Shown one piece after another: positions 10,756 through 23,200 of a stretch of DNA of 64,000 nucleotides. Each line of letters begins with the position of its first letter. Position 1 is the stretch's first letter. The position numbers were made by a program, and so were the translations under genes. The notes beneath the pieces were generated by a model that saw nothing but the letters and a program-made list of their open reading frames with translations, was not told the DNA's origin and ran no database searches. The DNA is from Strobilurus pachycystidiatus (Eukaryota > Basidiomycota > Agaricomycetes > Agaricales > Physalacriaceae), in the NCBI GenBank assembly GCA_019915135.1, contig JAHLMK010000015.1, positions 1,337,536 to 1,401,535 of the forward strand, written 5' to 3'.

Positions 10756-10761
10756 TTTTTT
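10756..10761 (+). terminator. RNA polymerase III terminator of tRNA-Ala
   Basis: Run of six T two bases after the tRNA 3' end. Confidence 0.85.
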
Positions 10762-10778
10762 GCAGCTTGCTTGCACCG

Positions 10779-10786
10779 ACTCGGTC
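10779..10786. repeat. Left target-site duplication of the hAT element
   Basis: ACTCGGTC, identical to 16250-16257. Eight-base duplications are diagnostic of hAT insertion. Confidence 0.92.
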
Positions 10787-10803
10787 TAGGGTGGCGCAGT
10801 AAA
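10787..10803 (+). repeat. Left terminal inverted repeat of the hAT element
   Basis: TAGGGTGGCGCAGTAAA, exact inverse complement of 16233-16249. Confidence 0.95.
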
Positions 10804-10871
10804 TAGGGCCGTGGGGTAAACCTCCCGAGGCAGTATCAAACCGGTTCCATACCTGGCGGGGTAGCGGGGGC

Positions 10872-10925
10872 GGTTTGGAACCGGTTTGGTACCGGTTCCA
10901 AACCTCCACGTGACTTTTTCACGTG
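10872..10925. promoter_or_regulatory. Left subterminal repeats of the hAT element
   Basis: At 10872-10904 two 13-bp arms (GGTTTGGAACCGG and its inverse complement) are separated by 7 bp. Two CACGTG hexamers follow at 10907 and 10920. Clustered short motifs next to the ends are typical transposase-binding sites of hAT elements. Confidence 0.7.
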
Positions 10926-11024
10926 ACTCCAGTGCGCACAGGCGGCGGCGACGCGGCGCGCACTCTGGGACAGCCACGGAGGGCATCAAAGATTGAAATA
11001 AGCATAAAGAATGTATTATAATAT

Positions 11025-14000
11025 CTAAAACTGCATAGTATAGGCTTCACCCTCATCCTCCTCAGCTGTAGCATTACCATCGGATGCACCAGTTTCCACT
11101 AACTTTGTCTCACTCTTCTGCCGCGGCGTCCCTTCACGCGCAAGCTTCTCCCACACCAAATCCGACCTGAAGTTGACTGGACTGTCCAGACAAGCGTAGA
11201 AGTCCTCGACATCAAACCACGAGTTCTCAGATCCGTCAAACTCGGCACCCATTGTTGCGCCACCCTTGAACGGAGTACCCACAGGCTCATCTTCCACTGA
11301 CCGATCAAGCCACTTGTCGCAAACATCATCATGGACAGCTGCATCTTTTTCAAGACCAGCCTTCTGGATGTCCACAAAGCCAGTGCGAGGGTTGGCATCC
11401 AGTCTGGTTTTGATCTAGTCAACGGGGCATCTATGAGTGCTTATGTGAAGTGGACAGGTGTCGAGACGTATTACCTTCTTCTTGGCTTGATAATGCTGCC
11501 CCAACTGTGCACGGCAGGTCAAAGTCTGGACTGATGTCTGACTGCGCTGTGGCGGAGTCAGCCAGGTGAAGCGAGATACTGTCCGTTCCTCGGGCATTGA
11601 ATTGACGCGAATCGAATATAGCTTTACAGCCAGATGCTATCATATCATCAGTACTCAATCACAATGCCAACAGAACGAGTAGACCCTTACCGGAAGTATA
11701 CAAGCTTGACGAGAGTCAGCGGGTAAATGAGAATCACTGTTAAGTATACTATTCCACCACTCGCGAACGGCGTAGCGCTTGTTGTCGTGAACTATGGGTG
11801 TGTCATATGGATATATGCGCCGAGCATAAAGCAATATCTCCTTTTCAAACTGCATGGCAAAAGATCGTCCGCGTCTCTGCCAAACTCTCCAGTGGTCGTG
11901 AAATCCCAACGTGATCTCTGCTGAAGCCAGCTCGGACAGATACGATGCAACAGTACGAAATGCGGTCGGATGTGCAACGCCAACATATTTCGGATCCATA
12001 GGCTCTGTGCGAAAAAGGTCCGACTTGAGGTAATCTGTGAGTGCAATCAAAAGTTAATACGAAGGAGCGAGTACACGAGCTTGAGTGATATACTGACTGG
12101 GATTAAGATACGCGGCGGCCAAGTATGCTTTGCTCAATAGCCGGCCACCGTCACCAAGTAGCTCATTGAAACAATATTTGAGAATCCCTAGAGCTTCTTC
12201 TCGAACATGTGCCGGATAGTCGTTCTTCTTGAGGGCCACGGCGGCAACTGTATGTACGACAACAGAATGCATATAAAGAAAAACATCAGCGGCAGTGACT
12301 TCGATGGATTCAAGACATGTCAGTGCATTGGCAGCAGGGCGTCCGAGTTCAATGAGCTGTGACGCACGGCAATTGAAATGCCATGTCTCCTTTGATGTGA
12401 GTTCGGTTGAATAGTACTCTTCGTACTTTGTTGAATGATTAGATATGGTGCAATACATCGGAAATGATCAAAACATACATCAAATGAGACACGGCCCCAC
12501 TCTATCGTCTTTTGAATCGCAGGGATGCAGCGCTGCACGGATATTGCAGAGTGAATGATCGACGCAAAACGTGTCTTGCCCACAGCCTCTAATCCACGTT
12601 TGATGTCGTGTTTCTCGCGTGCCGTCTTGAGATCCGCAATGCCGATATGTGAGCGGTGGTAATACGAGATTGTCTTGCGTACGACTTCAATAGGCTGCTA
12701 GATGTCAGTAGGTAATAATTGACTAGTACATAGTTACGCACCGTCTCGAAGTATTCGATCTTGCAAAGGTTTTTCACAAAATTATGGAGATGGTGGCAAA
12801 CATCGGCCAGAGGAATAGCAGTGGGCAAATCAAACGTGAAGATTTGACGACTTTTTCTGGTATTGCCGGTGCTGTCACAGATATAGGCACCAATGCGCCC
12901 AGGACCGATACGCTGTGCGACCTGGGAATGAAGACAATCAGCACCGAGTTAGCAGACTCCATTAAGACTTACCTCCATCGCCAGATTCGAGATGAATTCG
13001 GCTGTGTGGGAAACATCTGTGCACTCTCGGCACTCCATCAGATAGACCACGCCATTACGATCAGAAACGTGCACGGTATAGAACGCCTCTCTTCCTTCTG
13101 TCGTCCCACCATCAATTGACAACGTTTCGTCGTACTCTGCCTGCATGTGGCTCAAATTTTCCGCTCGTATCACCTCCACCTCACCATCCATCATCTCCTC
13201 AAGCCGATCGCGTGTGGGCACCGAATAAGAACTATCCAACTCGTTGAACGGAGCACGCCATTCGGAACGATCACAGAGACTGCTGGCCAGCCCACCAACG
13301 GCGAATAATTTGGTAATGGCAGCATCGGTGCGCAAATGTTTACTCTTCTTTCCGTGCGTCCTGAAGTAGAGTTCCTCTCGCGTAGTGTGCATGTGGTTGG
13401 CGTTGTCGTCAAGCTTCAACCGCTTTGCCGGTGGCTCGTCATCCAGTTTCCTCTCAGCCCCATCAACAATCTCTGTCCCGTCCACCATCGCCACCGCTTC
13501 TACTCTTTTCGCCGCTGCCACGAGAACCGAAGGTGCTTTGCCCCTGGCGTAGACTCTTGCCGTGTCGCGAAGCTCATCCGATAGTTTTGTACAGTCCTTA
13601 CAATGGCGAGTTGCCCGCGCGGCATTACGCTTTGAGAAGGTATAGCCACATTCAACTCCTCTACACCGCCATCTGATGGGTTGTGGGACCTTTTTAAGAT
13701 CTCCTTTTCGTACGCACGGGCGCAAAAGTTTGTCGAGATAGCTCGATGCCGGTCGTCCGCCCTTTTTCGGATTACGGCGGGCAGTCGTCACATCAACGAG
13801 CAAGTGAAACGGCTCCGGACCATCGTCGTTGTCATCTTCGTCATTCTCGCTATCTGTCTCGAGATCATTGGCATTCTTCACGGGCTTCTAGGACTGGTAA
13901 GCACTCTGGCTAATACATAAGATTTCGTAACTGACCTTCTCCAACGTTTTCTTTGGCTTGTCTTTCTTTGGCCTGGACGCTCTCCTCACTCCGGAAACCT

Positions 14001-15718
14001 TCTTTGCTGGCTCAGCTTTCCCCTTCAACTCCATCTGGGGAAACAATGATCCCCATCCAGATGAATCCCCACTGGCTTTCTGTCTCCCACACCTCTTCTT
14101 CCCTTTTTCCTTGGAATCGGGCTCGATCTCGTCAACGTCTACATCCATCGCATCCATATCAGAACCGTCATCACCAGAATCACTATAGTCATCATCATCG
14201 GAGTATTTGCGGCGGTGACGGCTGGGAGACTCGAACGTGAATTCCCGCTTCTCATCTATCCCAAAGACAAATGGCGAGGCATCGTGAACCTCCGATTCTG
14301 CAGCCGCATTCGAGGGAGGCTCTACCGCACTCGTCATCGGCGTATCCTTCCCGTCACCCTTCATTTCACCTCCACGTCCTTCTCCCTGATTCTCGGTGCC
14401 CTTGCCGGCGTCTGGAACAACCTCGACATCCGAGTCGTTATCTTCTGGTTTGTTGCGGATGAAGACGGTTGGCTATAGTGCTGGTAAGCTACTTGATTCG
14501 GACTGGTTTGGAATAAGGACTCACCTTTGCCCGCATTAAGTCCAGTATCTCACAGAGGATTCGAAGTCGCTCTCGAGAGCAGTCTCGTGTAGTGAGGAGA
14601 GGAAAGTTGTTGGGGAGAACGGCCCGGGCTCCAGCATTAGTCGCGAGGATTGAGCACGAAAACCCATCACTCTGCGACGTAACGACAAGATCCTTAATTG
14701 AGAACGTGGTTGACTCCAGGTGGAACGACAGCCATAGTGTAAGGATCTCGATAAGACCCTTTGGCACAGGTAAGTGAAACGAATCACCATAGAATATCGT
14801 CGGTGGCTGACGGACAATGACAGCGACAACCCAGTGATTACCCTTCTCCATCACTGGAGGCAAGGTGCATGTATTGTCGGTCTCGATGCGAACATTGATG
14901 GGAAGGATGAGATGGGATGCGTCCTGTTTCGATAACGCCTCGCCTGCCTTGAGTAGGCCCCCACGAGATGAGGACTCCATCGCCGAGAAATACGCGTCTC
15001 GGCTGCCATGTTCGCTGCAAACAGAGCGCATGACGGTGAAGAAGAAAGGGTCATGGAAGTGAGTCTCTGCAATGAATTGTGTGACCTTGCGCTGATTCAG
15101 GTACTGCATTTGCAGAACATGCTCGTCGGAAAGCCACCGGTCGCTGGCGTACGCGTACAACACCGCGTGTGATATACGGCCCATTCCCGAAGGTGTACAC
15201 GCTTTCCAGGGCGTTGTGAGGAGCATCTGCCGAGCTCGGCCAGCCTCCAGACGGTCCTCTGACTTCCATCCCTTCTCGTGCGCGCCTAACCATGCCAGTG
15301 ATTTCTTTAGGTCTGTCTGGCGGTGCCCAATATCATGCCAGCGATACCAGAGAAGCAGCACCCACCACTCAAGACGCAAATCCCCGGGTCCGACTGTGAA
15401 CGTCTTCGTATGTGTGGTTTTGGACCGAATTTCCGGAAGGGCCTGCTCGGTGATGTGGTTGAGCTCCGTCATCCCGGGCATGGTCAGGGCAATGAGGGCA
15501 GAGCGAGCAGTGGCGGGTGTCAGAGATGATGGGAAGGATGTGAAGGAAGCAGTCATGCTGGGAGTGACGAGTCGTCTGGCAAGAGTAGGCACACGGAATT
15601 CTAGCAGTTGGTTGTTGAGAGCTGTGTCATGTAACAGTAGTGATTGGAATAGAGGGGGAATTGGTGCAAGTTTTTGGAGTGCTCTGATGAGATCCTGGTC
15701 TGGCTGTGACGGAGCCAT
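11025..15718 (-). CDS. Ulp1-like cysteine protease fused to hAT transposase
   Basis: Nine exons (14525-15718, 13936-14472, 12973-13887, 12742-12921, 12479-12697, 12098-12425, 11691-12034, 11475-11636, 11025-11414) join in phase to 1,422 aa; an upstream ATG at 15811 would add 31. Residues about 200-398 form a C48/Ulp1-type protease with NHWVVAVIV (His about 295), YGDSFHLP (Asp about 312), Gln about 349 and DGFSCS (Cys about 355). A 180-residue acidic linker with basic patches follows. Then comes a BED-like zinc finger (WRCRGVECGY ... RHCKDC) and the hAT catalytic region: first Asp in SIDGGTTE, then ICDSTGN, then CHHLHNFVKNL matching the CxxH signature. The C-terminal hAT dimerisation region reads IRVNSMPEERTVSRFTW. 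No frame break is seen. The start at 15718 (MAPSQPDQDL) was preferred because the upstream ATG lies in repeat-like sequence. Confidence 0.9.
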
Positions 15719-15795
15719 GATGCGCCAAAGTGTAATGAGGATGTCGGCGAAAAGGGAGAGGCGGGACCACGTACGCCGAAATTGCTCGGCGAAGT

Positions 15796-16135
15796 CACGT
15801 GAATATATCACGTGCTGGTTCCGAACCTACCCTTCCAGGCCTCCGAGGTTTGGAACCGGTTCCAAACCGGTAACTTACCGAGTCAAACTGTTTTGGGGGG
15901 GAAACATAGGTTTCCCCCACGACCCTAGCAGTAAACCTCGGCCGTCGGTTTGAAACCGTTACTTACCAACCCCCAGTTTGGCCCGGGTTTCAAAACCGTT
16001 ACTAACAGTTTCGATACAGGCACGTGATGCACACACGTGATGGGCGCGCCGCCCTCCCGCCCCTTCCCCGCCCTCTTGTTGCCGCCCTCAGGCTTGCCCA
16101 GCAGCGCTGCCGCCGTCACGTGGATTCATCACGTG
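15796..16135. promoter_or_regulatory. Right subterminal repeats of the hAT element
   Basis: Six CACGTG hexamers (15796, 15809, 16021, 16034, 16117, 16130) in three close pairs. There is also a 22-bp perfect palindrome at 15847-15868 built from GGTTTGGAACC and its complement, plus several GGTTT..AACCGTTAC variants. The first pair lies about 80-90 bp upstream of the preferred start of the transposase gene, so some sites may also act in its promoter. Confidence 0.7.
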
Positions 16136-16232
16136 CCGGTATTGAAACTAGCAAACCTACTCGTCGACCTTTCAAAACCGTATCAATACAGTTAAAAACC
16201 GTCATAAACCCTAGGTGTATCAAAACCTAGGG

Positions 16233-16249
16233 TTTACTGCGCCACCCTA
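16233..16249 (-). repeat. Right terminal inverted repeat of the hAT element
   Basis: Inverse complement of the left repeat over all 17 bases. Confidence 0.95.
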
Positions 16250-16257
16250 ACTCGGTC
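16250..16257. repeat. Right target-site duplication of the hAT element
   Basis: ACTCGGTC, matching 10779-10786 exactly. Confidence 0.92.
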
Positions 16258-16640
16258 GTCGTCGAGTGACTCGACTCACTCGAGTCTCGACTCGTCGAGG
16301 GCTCGAGGTCACCGTCCGAGGTCCGAGGACACTGAGGCGGCACTGAGGCCTCTGAGGCGACGCTGTGCGCGAGCGCCGAGCGGCGACAGCCAAAGTGTTC
16401 AAGGCAGTGTCTGAGCGTCAGTGCTAAGTCTTGCTAGGTGCTCGATGCTGTGTGCTATTCAGGCTTGAACAATAATCAATAATAGCCTCCAGATAGCCTC
16501 TAGGTTTCCAGAACTGTAACGCTTACAGATGTTTACTGTACCACCCAGGGCGCGAGTCCGGAATTGTCAATGCAGACGCCGGTAACTTGCCGGTAACAGA
16601 GGCACGCGATCCAGGCAGGCACAGGGCCTCATCAGAAAAT
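16258..16640. other. CTCGA-rich low-complexity flank
   Basis: Downstream of the hAT insertion the sequence is a dense mix of CTCGA/GTCGAG and GAGG words (16258-16350), then unique sequence without a clear gene. A similar CTCGA-rich stretch lies at 41285-41360, also near a tRNA gene. It may be decayed repeat sequence. Confidence 0.35.
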
Positions 16641-16646
16641 GTATCT

Positions 16647-16955
16647 CTACTTACGGCCACCACCACCAACATGCACTGGAGACGTGTCCCTGCCGGTCTT
16701 CCTCCAGGTCCAGGACTCCGTTATACATCTTGTTGGAAACCTCCCTGCTTGATAGACATGTAGAACAGTCATCTGTTCTGCATCGCCGCCGTCACGGACG
16801 CAGAAAACAACGAAGACCTCGCCAAGAAACGGCGCGACAAACTTCCGAATGGTCTGTGCAGAGTCATCCCTGGCATACAGGCTTGTTTTTTGGGGGTTCG
16901 TAGTCACCAGTTTGACTCGCATCGAGCTTAGCTCTGACGATACCTGAAGGTTCAC
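16647..16955 (-). CDS. Possible small gene or gene fragment
   Basis: A 102-codon open frame whose central part (RDDSAQTIRKFVAPFLGEV then FVVFCVRDGG) has the hydrophobic pattern of a folded protein. The ends look less coding, and GT/AG sites at both sides would allow flanking exons. No family recognised and no promoter evident. It may be a remnant or an exon of a gene not resolved here. Confidence 0.25.
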   Translation of the reverse strand: MNLQVSSELSSMRVKLVTTNPQKTSLYARDDSAQTIRKFVAPFLGEVFVVFCVRDGGDAEQMTVLHVYQAGRFPTRCITESWTWRKTGRDTSPVHVGGGGRK

Positions 16956-17191
16956 CCATCATCCATCATGGACAATTCGCGCCGACGATGTCGCGATGGG
17001 CCCACCCTTTCTCCGTTCAGTTATAACAATATGACAATGCTCTGCGGAACGTACCTAAGGCTCGTCTGAGGTCTCTATCCGGGCTAGACTCTGAGCTCGA
17101 TGTCACCCGCATCATTCTACGAACGTCGCACTCGAGGGAATGTCAAACTGACTATCTATCGAGCGCACCCCCATGCTCAAGGCGGAAATCG

Positions 17192-17197
17192 TATAAA
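17192..17197 (+). promoter_or_regulatory. TATA box of the 17266 gene
   Basis: TATAAA about 70 bp before the ATG at 17266, followed by a CT-rich leader. Confidence 0.5.
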
Positions 17198-17265
17198 GTC
17201 GCATAATTGCGCTCTATCACTCCAGTTCACAGCTCTTCCCGGACACTGCGACTACTACTGATACA

Positions 17266-20200
17266 ATGGAATACAAGAGAGTAAGTCTCGTTGCTATCAT
17301 CGCCGACGAAAGTCTGAATACATACTCTTCAGGCCTTTGATTTCACCGGCAATATCGAATCCGACTTCGAGTCACAAGATGTGACTGGTATCAAGAGACT
17401 ACAAGGCGAGGCTGGTGTATACAAGGCGCTTCGCCCCATCGAAGGACGGGACGAGGCGACCACCGAGGAATTTTACCTGCACAAGACTTACAAGCTGTAC
17501 GTCTTGAAGGATGCCCTCAAGCAGCGGCTTATAAGCCGCAAACAACGCCAGGACGACTACCAAGCAACGAAAGGGCACGACTCTGTCAAGCCCATCGAGC
17601 TCTGGGATGCTAGGGGCCATCTCGCGAACGTGCCCAACATGTTGATACCCACATTTGATGAATACGACGACGAGCAGCAGCTTAAACTGTGGACGGGCTT
17701 TGTAGGCAATCTTGAAGGAAAACCCCCTGCTGCGGTCCATAATCCGGTGTATGCGCGTTTTGCGCTGATGCCGGACGCATCCTTGCGCCAGACGATGAAG
17801 CTCTACTTCACTCCCCACGATCCTCCCTTTTTCCAGGTCGATCGCGGCATGCTCGAGACCATCGTCGCGAATAACAAGGATTCGTCGCCGTTCAAAATAT
17901 GGCCCGAACCCGAAATTCTGGAGTACAAGGCGGCGGAAGACAAGGGTCTCAAGTTGGTCGGTATCAACTTCTTGCAGCTGTACGTCGTTTGGATGAGCGT
18001 GGATGACTACAAGAAGCTCTGGTCACTTGCCCCATGGAGCCTTACTCAGCTCCTTCTCCCCTTCCCTCCCCCCGCCTCAGAGCCCCCCACCGAATACGCG
18101 GACCTAGCAAAGCAAGTGAAACTAGGTCGGAACGTCGATGGGCTGGCGATCCCGATCACCTCTTCTAAGCTCACTGCTGCTAAAGGGAATCGAGATGGGA
18201 CCACGACGCTTGCGATCATGGGGCTCAGTGCCACTGTGGTACGTTGACATTCGATTTTCGAGTGCTGGGCACTCACTGATACGTCGCACAGATCGCCCAG
18301 AAACTCTGGGGCAAGGACGCGCCTACAACTGGCATGGGCGGCAAGACGAAAACAGGCGAGCCGAAAACAGTAGAGGTATGAAGCTTTCTGCAAGTCCTCT
18401 GAATTCTGATCTGAATGTTCGAGATAGTGGTTACATCGAAGCTGTTTCGCTTATGGGGGACTGGACGCCGGCGTTAGTTTGATCACTTCGAACAATCCAG
18501 GAAATCTGGTTTTTGGCTCCTGGGAAAGTAACACAGATATGATACGCGCCGAGAACGTCGTCTCTCACATGATGGTTGGTATCAAGAAGGGCCAGGGCGC
18601 AGACCACGATATCAACTTCAAAGGGATACTGACCACGACGAACATATACACTGGACCAGTTACGAGACGGGGACTAGAGAAAGACGATGCGACAGAAGAG
18701 ATTCCGAAGTGGGTTGACGCAAAGAAATACCGTATGTATAGATGCACCCATTAAGTTCAATTTGACTAACTGATAGATACCAGCCTGGCTTTCTTTTGCA
18801 TTGCGATACCAATTTTCCGTGGTTGATCATCCGTCTCCATTGGTTTGTTCAAATGTCTGGCTGTCCCATGACGATACTAATAATTTACCTCGATAGGGCT
18901 ATCCCATTGCTGCCGAGACAATGTTCGATCCATGGTCATTACGCGTGCCTCTACATATCGAGGCGCACATGGATATGCAGATTCTCCAGCACCTCAAAGA
19001 CCAACTCTACCCCGTCGTCAAAACCGGCGCGGACACCTGGACATCGACGTTTAACGCGCTTACTGATCAGGAACAGTCCTTGCCGCAATCCATGTCGAAT
19101 TTGCCAATCCCTGCCTGGGACACGGACCTCCCCACACTCGCTTGGAAGGCAGCAATCAATGGCTTGCCCTCTCTCGAGCTCCCGGGGCTTGTCATCAAGA
19201 ATCCTCAAGTCGCCCAACCACCCGACGAGACTGTGGGCCACAAGGACGAAGTCGAGTGGCATGCCGGATCCCACGAGACTGCCCCGACCAAGGATTCCTC
19301 TCCGCCTCCAGCTGTGCCTAGCGTCTTGGTTCCCGCAGAAGGCTTTGTTCTTGAGGGGGATATCGAGCTCTTCGGTGGAGCCCTTGTTGGCCGACTGGAG
19401 AAATGGCTCGGTCCTCCTCCGGAAGATGTCGTCGTAGGCAGTGTGCCTCCCTCGATCGAAAGAGTGACACTGTCGGGCGACTTCCGCCTCTCGACGCTTG
19501 TCCCGCTCCTGGCAGACACGCCATTTGACGATATCATCTTCCAGAATGTTGTTTTCTACCACCAGAACTATGCTTTCGACAGAACGAAGGCGATCGGGTG
19601 GCATTTCAATGCGGACTGGGTCATCGGGCCCTCTTGCGGCGTGCTGTATGACGTTCTTACGCGCGTCCTGCAAGTCGATCGACCAGTACTAGGTCTACAT
19701 GCGGCGCTAGGGGAGCAACAGAGCTGGAATTCCCCACTCAGTCTTCACAGCTTCATTCTCGAAGGCGTGTTTTCCGGTCTAACGCTGTCCCCCATTTCTG
19801 GGTTGCATCTGACCTCCATCGGTGTTCGACTTATGGGTATCAGGGGCTTTGCGTTTTCTCCAAAGCCGCACTCGACCCTTTTGTACGGTTTTGGCCTTTT
19901 TGGAACGATGCAGCTGGACGTGCCAGGCTCTGTCATACCTCTTGATCTGAATTTTGAGATGGGTGTCGCAGGATCTACAGTCAACCTGAGCGCCGAGCTA
20001 TCTGGTCAAATATGGGAGAATGCACTCGGTGTGCAAAACTTGCTGGTACGTTTACCTCCGATAGTCTACACATGTCGCTCATCACGAGCAATTCTAGCTC
20101 GAGGATGTCCTGTTCCGGACGTCGTTTTCAACAACTTCGCCCTGGGCCTCATTCGCATTTGATGTGTCTGCCACCTTTTCGTATCTCACGTCTCAAGCCG

Positions 20201-23200
20201 TTCTACAAGGCTCATATGCTTCTGGCGGCAACTTCGCTCTCGCGGCGGAGTTCAACAATTTCAGAACTCGAGATCTTGATAGCATCTTCTACACACTGTT
20301 CTCCAACTCTCTGACGCTCCCTGATTTCGACGTACATATCGGTTCGGCTGCTTTGTCTGTTGTCTCGGGTGTAGGGGTATCCATGTCTCTCCGCAATGTG
20401 GAGATCGCAGGCTATACGGCCCTGGACGCCGCAGTCTCGTTCACCACCTCTGGCGTGTCACTGTCCGGCGCGATATCTAGCACGGTGATCAAGTTCGATG
20501 ATGTATCACTTCGTGAGGCCGTCCTCCAAGTTTCTTTCTGGACAGCGCAGAAGAAAAAGCAGGTCGATCTTATGCTTGGTGGGACTCTCGACGTCGAGTG
20601 CCTCGATATGAGAGTTACGGCCGCTGTCCATCTGTATCCGGGTCCGAAGGGAGTTGAATGGGCAGTCGTGGCCGAGCTCAGCTCTCCCGAGCACTCCATT
20701 GCCCTCTCTGACGTTGTTTCCGAGGTCAAGGACAGCTTCCTTGACTTGTCCCTCAAGAGTGCTGTGTTTATTGCAGCATCCCAGGATGATTCAGCGATCA
20801 GCAAATCGTTCCCAGCTTACACTGTTCGCCAAGGTAACTATTCCCCTCCTTGGTCGGACCCCCGAGCTCACCTTGACGAACAGGCATTCAAGTCTCTGCA
20901 GTGATTGACCGTATTCCGCCTTTGAACGACCTACTTCGACAGGATGTCTCTAAACTCGTTCTGAGCGCAGGATGGTCAAAGGCATCCGGTTTCAATCTCG
21001 GGGTGTCCTTACCGGCTGCTTCGAGTCTGGATCTGGGAAATGGTATCAGGACGACTCCAATTAGTCTGGAAATTCGAACGCAGCCCGTGGAACTTGCTGT
21101 GATCGCCGGACTAACTGTACCTGTGAAGGATTCGACGCCTCTCGATTTCTCATTTGTCCTCGCTGCCAATGCCACTGGTGCGAACGCATCTGCGGAAATG
21201 AACGGCTGGTGGGTCAAGCCATTCGGAGTCGAACACCTCAAAATCGGGCCAACCGTGGCGTTGTCTATCGAAATCGTGTACGCTCAGTTTGTTGCTACCG
21301 GAACGCCGAGGTACGAGCGACACCTGCTTACCCTTGCAGTCTTTAATGGTTTCACACTCTAGCGGGTTTGGTCTGGCAGGTGGTCTCATGATTGGAAGTG
21401 TAGAAGCCCAAATGGCGATGAACATCAGCGAAGATCCCCAACGTAAGCTTGTTTTTATCTCTCCAATTGACCCTCCAATTTAACTGTCCTGAAGGTCAAA
21501 TGTTGTATGGATCGCTGAAGAAACTCGCGATATCCGACATAGTAACCTTCGCCGGCAAACTCATTCAACAGGACATACCCAAGATTGAGGACAACTTGTT
21601 CAAATTCGAGGAGTTGAGCATCTACGTCTGCCCGGTCGGGGTTGTCTTGGGAAGAACTTCTTATCCCCAGGGGTTCTCATTCAAGGCCGACATGATTCTC
21701 TTCAAGAAACGAGCCAACATAGAGTGCAGTAGGTCTCCAGTAATTGATTGCCCTGCTCCGCTGATTCCTTCCAGATATCAACAAGGCAGCAAAATCAATC
21801 TATATAGCAGGCGGTCTGGATAACTTCGAGCTTGGGCCTCTATCTTTGCGCGGCATGAAAGGTCCGCGCGCAGAACTCCAATGTCATTTCGGAGTCTCCA
21901 AGCAGCAGCTGAGTCTCGATGGCGCAATCTCTCTTTTCGCAATGGAGGCACAGACGTCTGTTGATATGCAACTCATGCCGAAACCAGAGTTCAAATTCAA
22001 AACGTGAGGCATCTTCTTCATGATCTCTGCGACCCAATTCTTATGAATGATACATCCAGCCTTTTACAATTCGGAAAACTCGTCGGGTTCCAACTCAACG
22101 CGGAACTGCTTGGATCTCTTGACTCGTCGATCCGAGACGCCGATTTCTCGCTCCATGCAGAACTCAACAGCGACATCCTCGATTATGTGTCGCAACAAAT
22201 CGTCGAGCAGCTAGAGGTCGCTAAAGTGGCCGCCGCTCAAGGTCTCGCAGCAGCTCAGGAACAAGTCGAGACAGCGAAGAAGGAATGGGAAGCCGGCATT
22301 GCTGAGGCTAACCGTAAAGTCGATGCAGCATACCGAGAGTGGCAGTCGTACGAACTGCCTGTTCGGGCTTCTTGCCAGCCCATCATCGACCAGTACCTTT
22401 CCGAAATCTCCAGGCTCCAGGACAACGTCACCAGTGCCCGTAGGGAGTTCGATGGTGCTCTGCGGGTCGCTGAAGCAGCGGTTGAACGAGCCAATAACGA
22501 GCGTGATGCGGCTTTGGTGACTGCAGAACGCGGTATCCAGACTGCTCAGCGTGAAATGGACCATGGCATCGACGTTGCGCAACGAGCACTCGATTCCGCC
22601 AAAGCCAGTCTCACGTCGGCTTTTGGTGGCGCACAACGAGCCCTTGAAACTGCTCAGCAGCGTGTTTGGAGCCTTGAAAGTCAGATCCAGGGCGTGAAGA
22701 ACATCATCGACGAGTACGAGCGTGCCTCTTGGCGCGAATTCTGGAAGAAAGGTGCCATTGCTGGTCTATGGGTCTCTGTTGGAACGCTGGAAGCTTCCAG
22801 AGGTATCGCACTCGGCGCTCTTGCTACTGCTAAGGCTGTCTTGGGTGGCGCGGAGTATCTCTCCAAAAATGCAGCCGTCGAAACTGCCAGTGGCGCTTTG
22901 ACTCTCGCCGAATTGACAGGTTCTGCCGGTCTTGCGGCAGCACGGTTGACGTTGAAAGTCACCAAGGAGACTACCAAATTCGCTGTGGACCGTGCCATAG
23001 ATGCTGTAGCGGGTGTACGAGTCGGCACACAGGCTGTTGCATTCCAGATTGCGATCGAGGCTCTTGAGCTGTTCAAAACCGCTAACAAGGCAGCTTACGA
23101 GGCAGCTGTTGAGGCCATCAAGGGATTGGTTTCTGCTGGCGCATATCTCGCCTATCTCGCGGCAAAAGCAGGCCTCCAGATTGCCATAGGCTACTCGGCC

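Larger units (their letters stand above)
10787..16249. mobile_element. Complete hAT DNA transposon with Ulp1-transposase gene
   Basis: A 5,463-bp element. It is bounded by perfect 17-bp terminal inverted repeats TAGGGTGGCGCAGTAAA (10787-10803 and its complement at 16233-16249) and flanked by a perfect 8-bp duplication. One minus-strand gene fills the interior and shows hAT transposase motifs. About 230 bp at the left and 450 bp at the right are subterminal repeat zones rich in CACGTG and GGTTTGGAACCGG palindromes. The perfect termini, perfect duplication and open nine-exon frame point to a recent and possibly autonomous copy. It lies 32 bp downstream of tRNA-Ala. Restoring the empty site leaves CCGACTCGGTCGTCG. 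Confidence 0.95.

Noticed and set aside
14865..15953. Plus-strand open frame of 245 codons across the protease exon
   Set aside because: The minus-strand frame carries the protease signature residues; the plus frame has none and crosses the gene start.
22211..23088. Minus-strand open frames under the coiled-coil part of the 1,986-aa gene
   Set aside because: Explained by Ala/Glu-biased codons on the plus strand.
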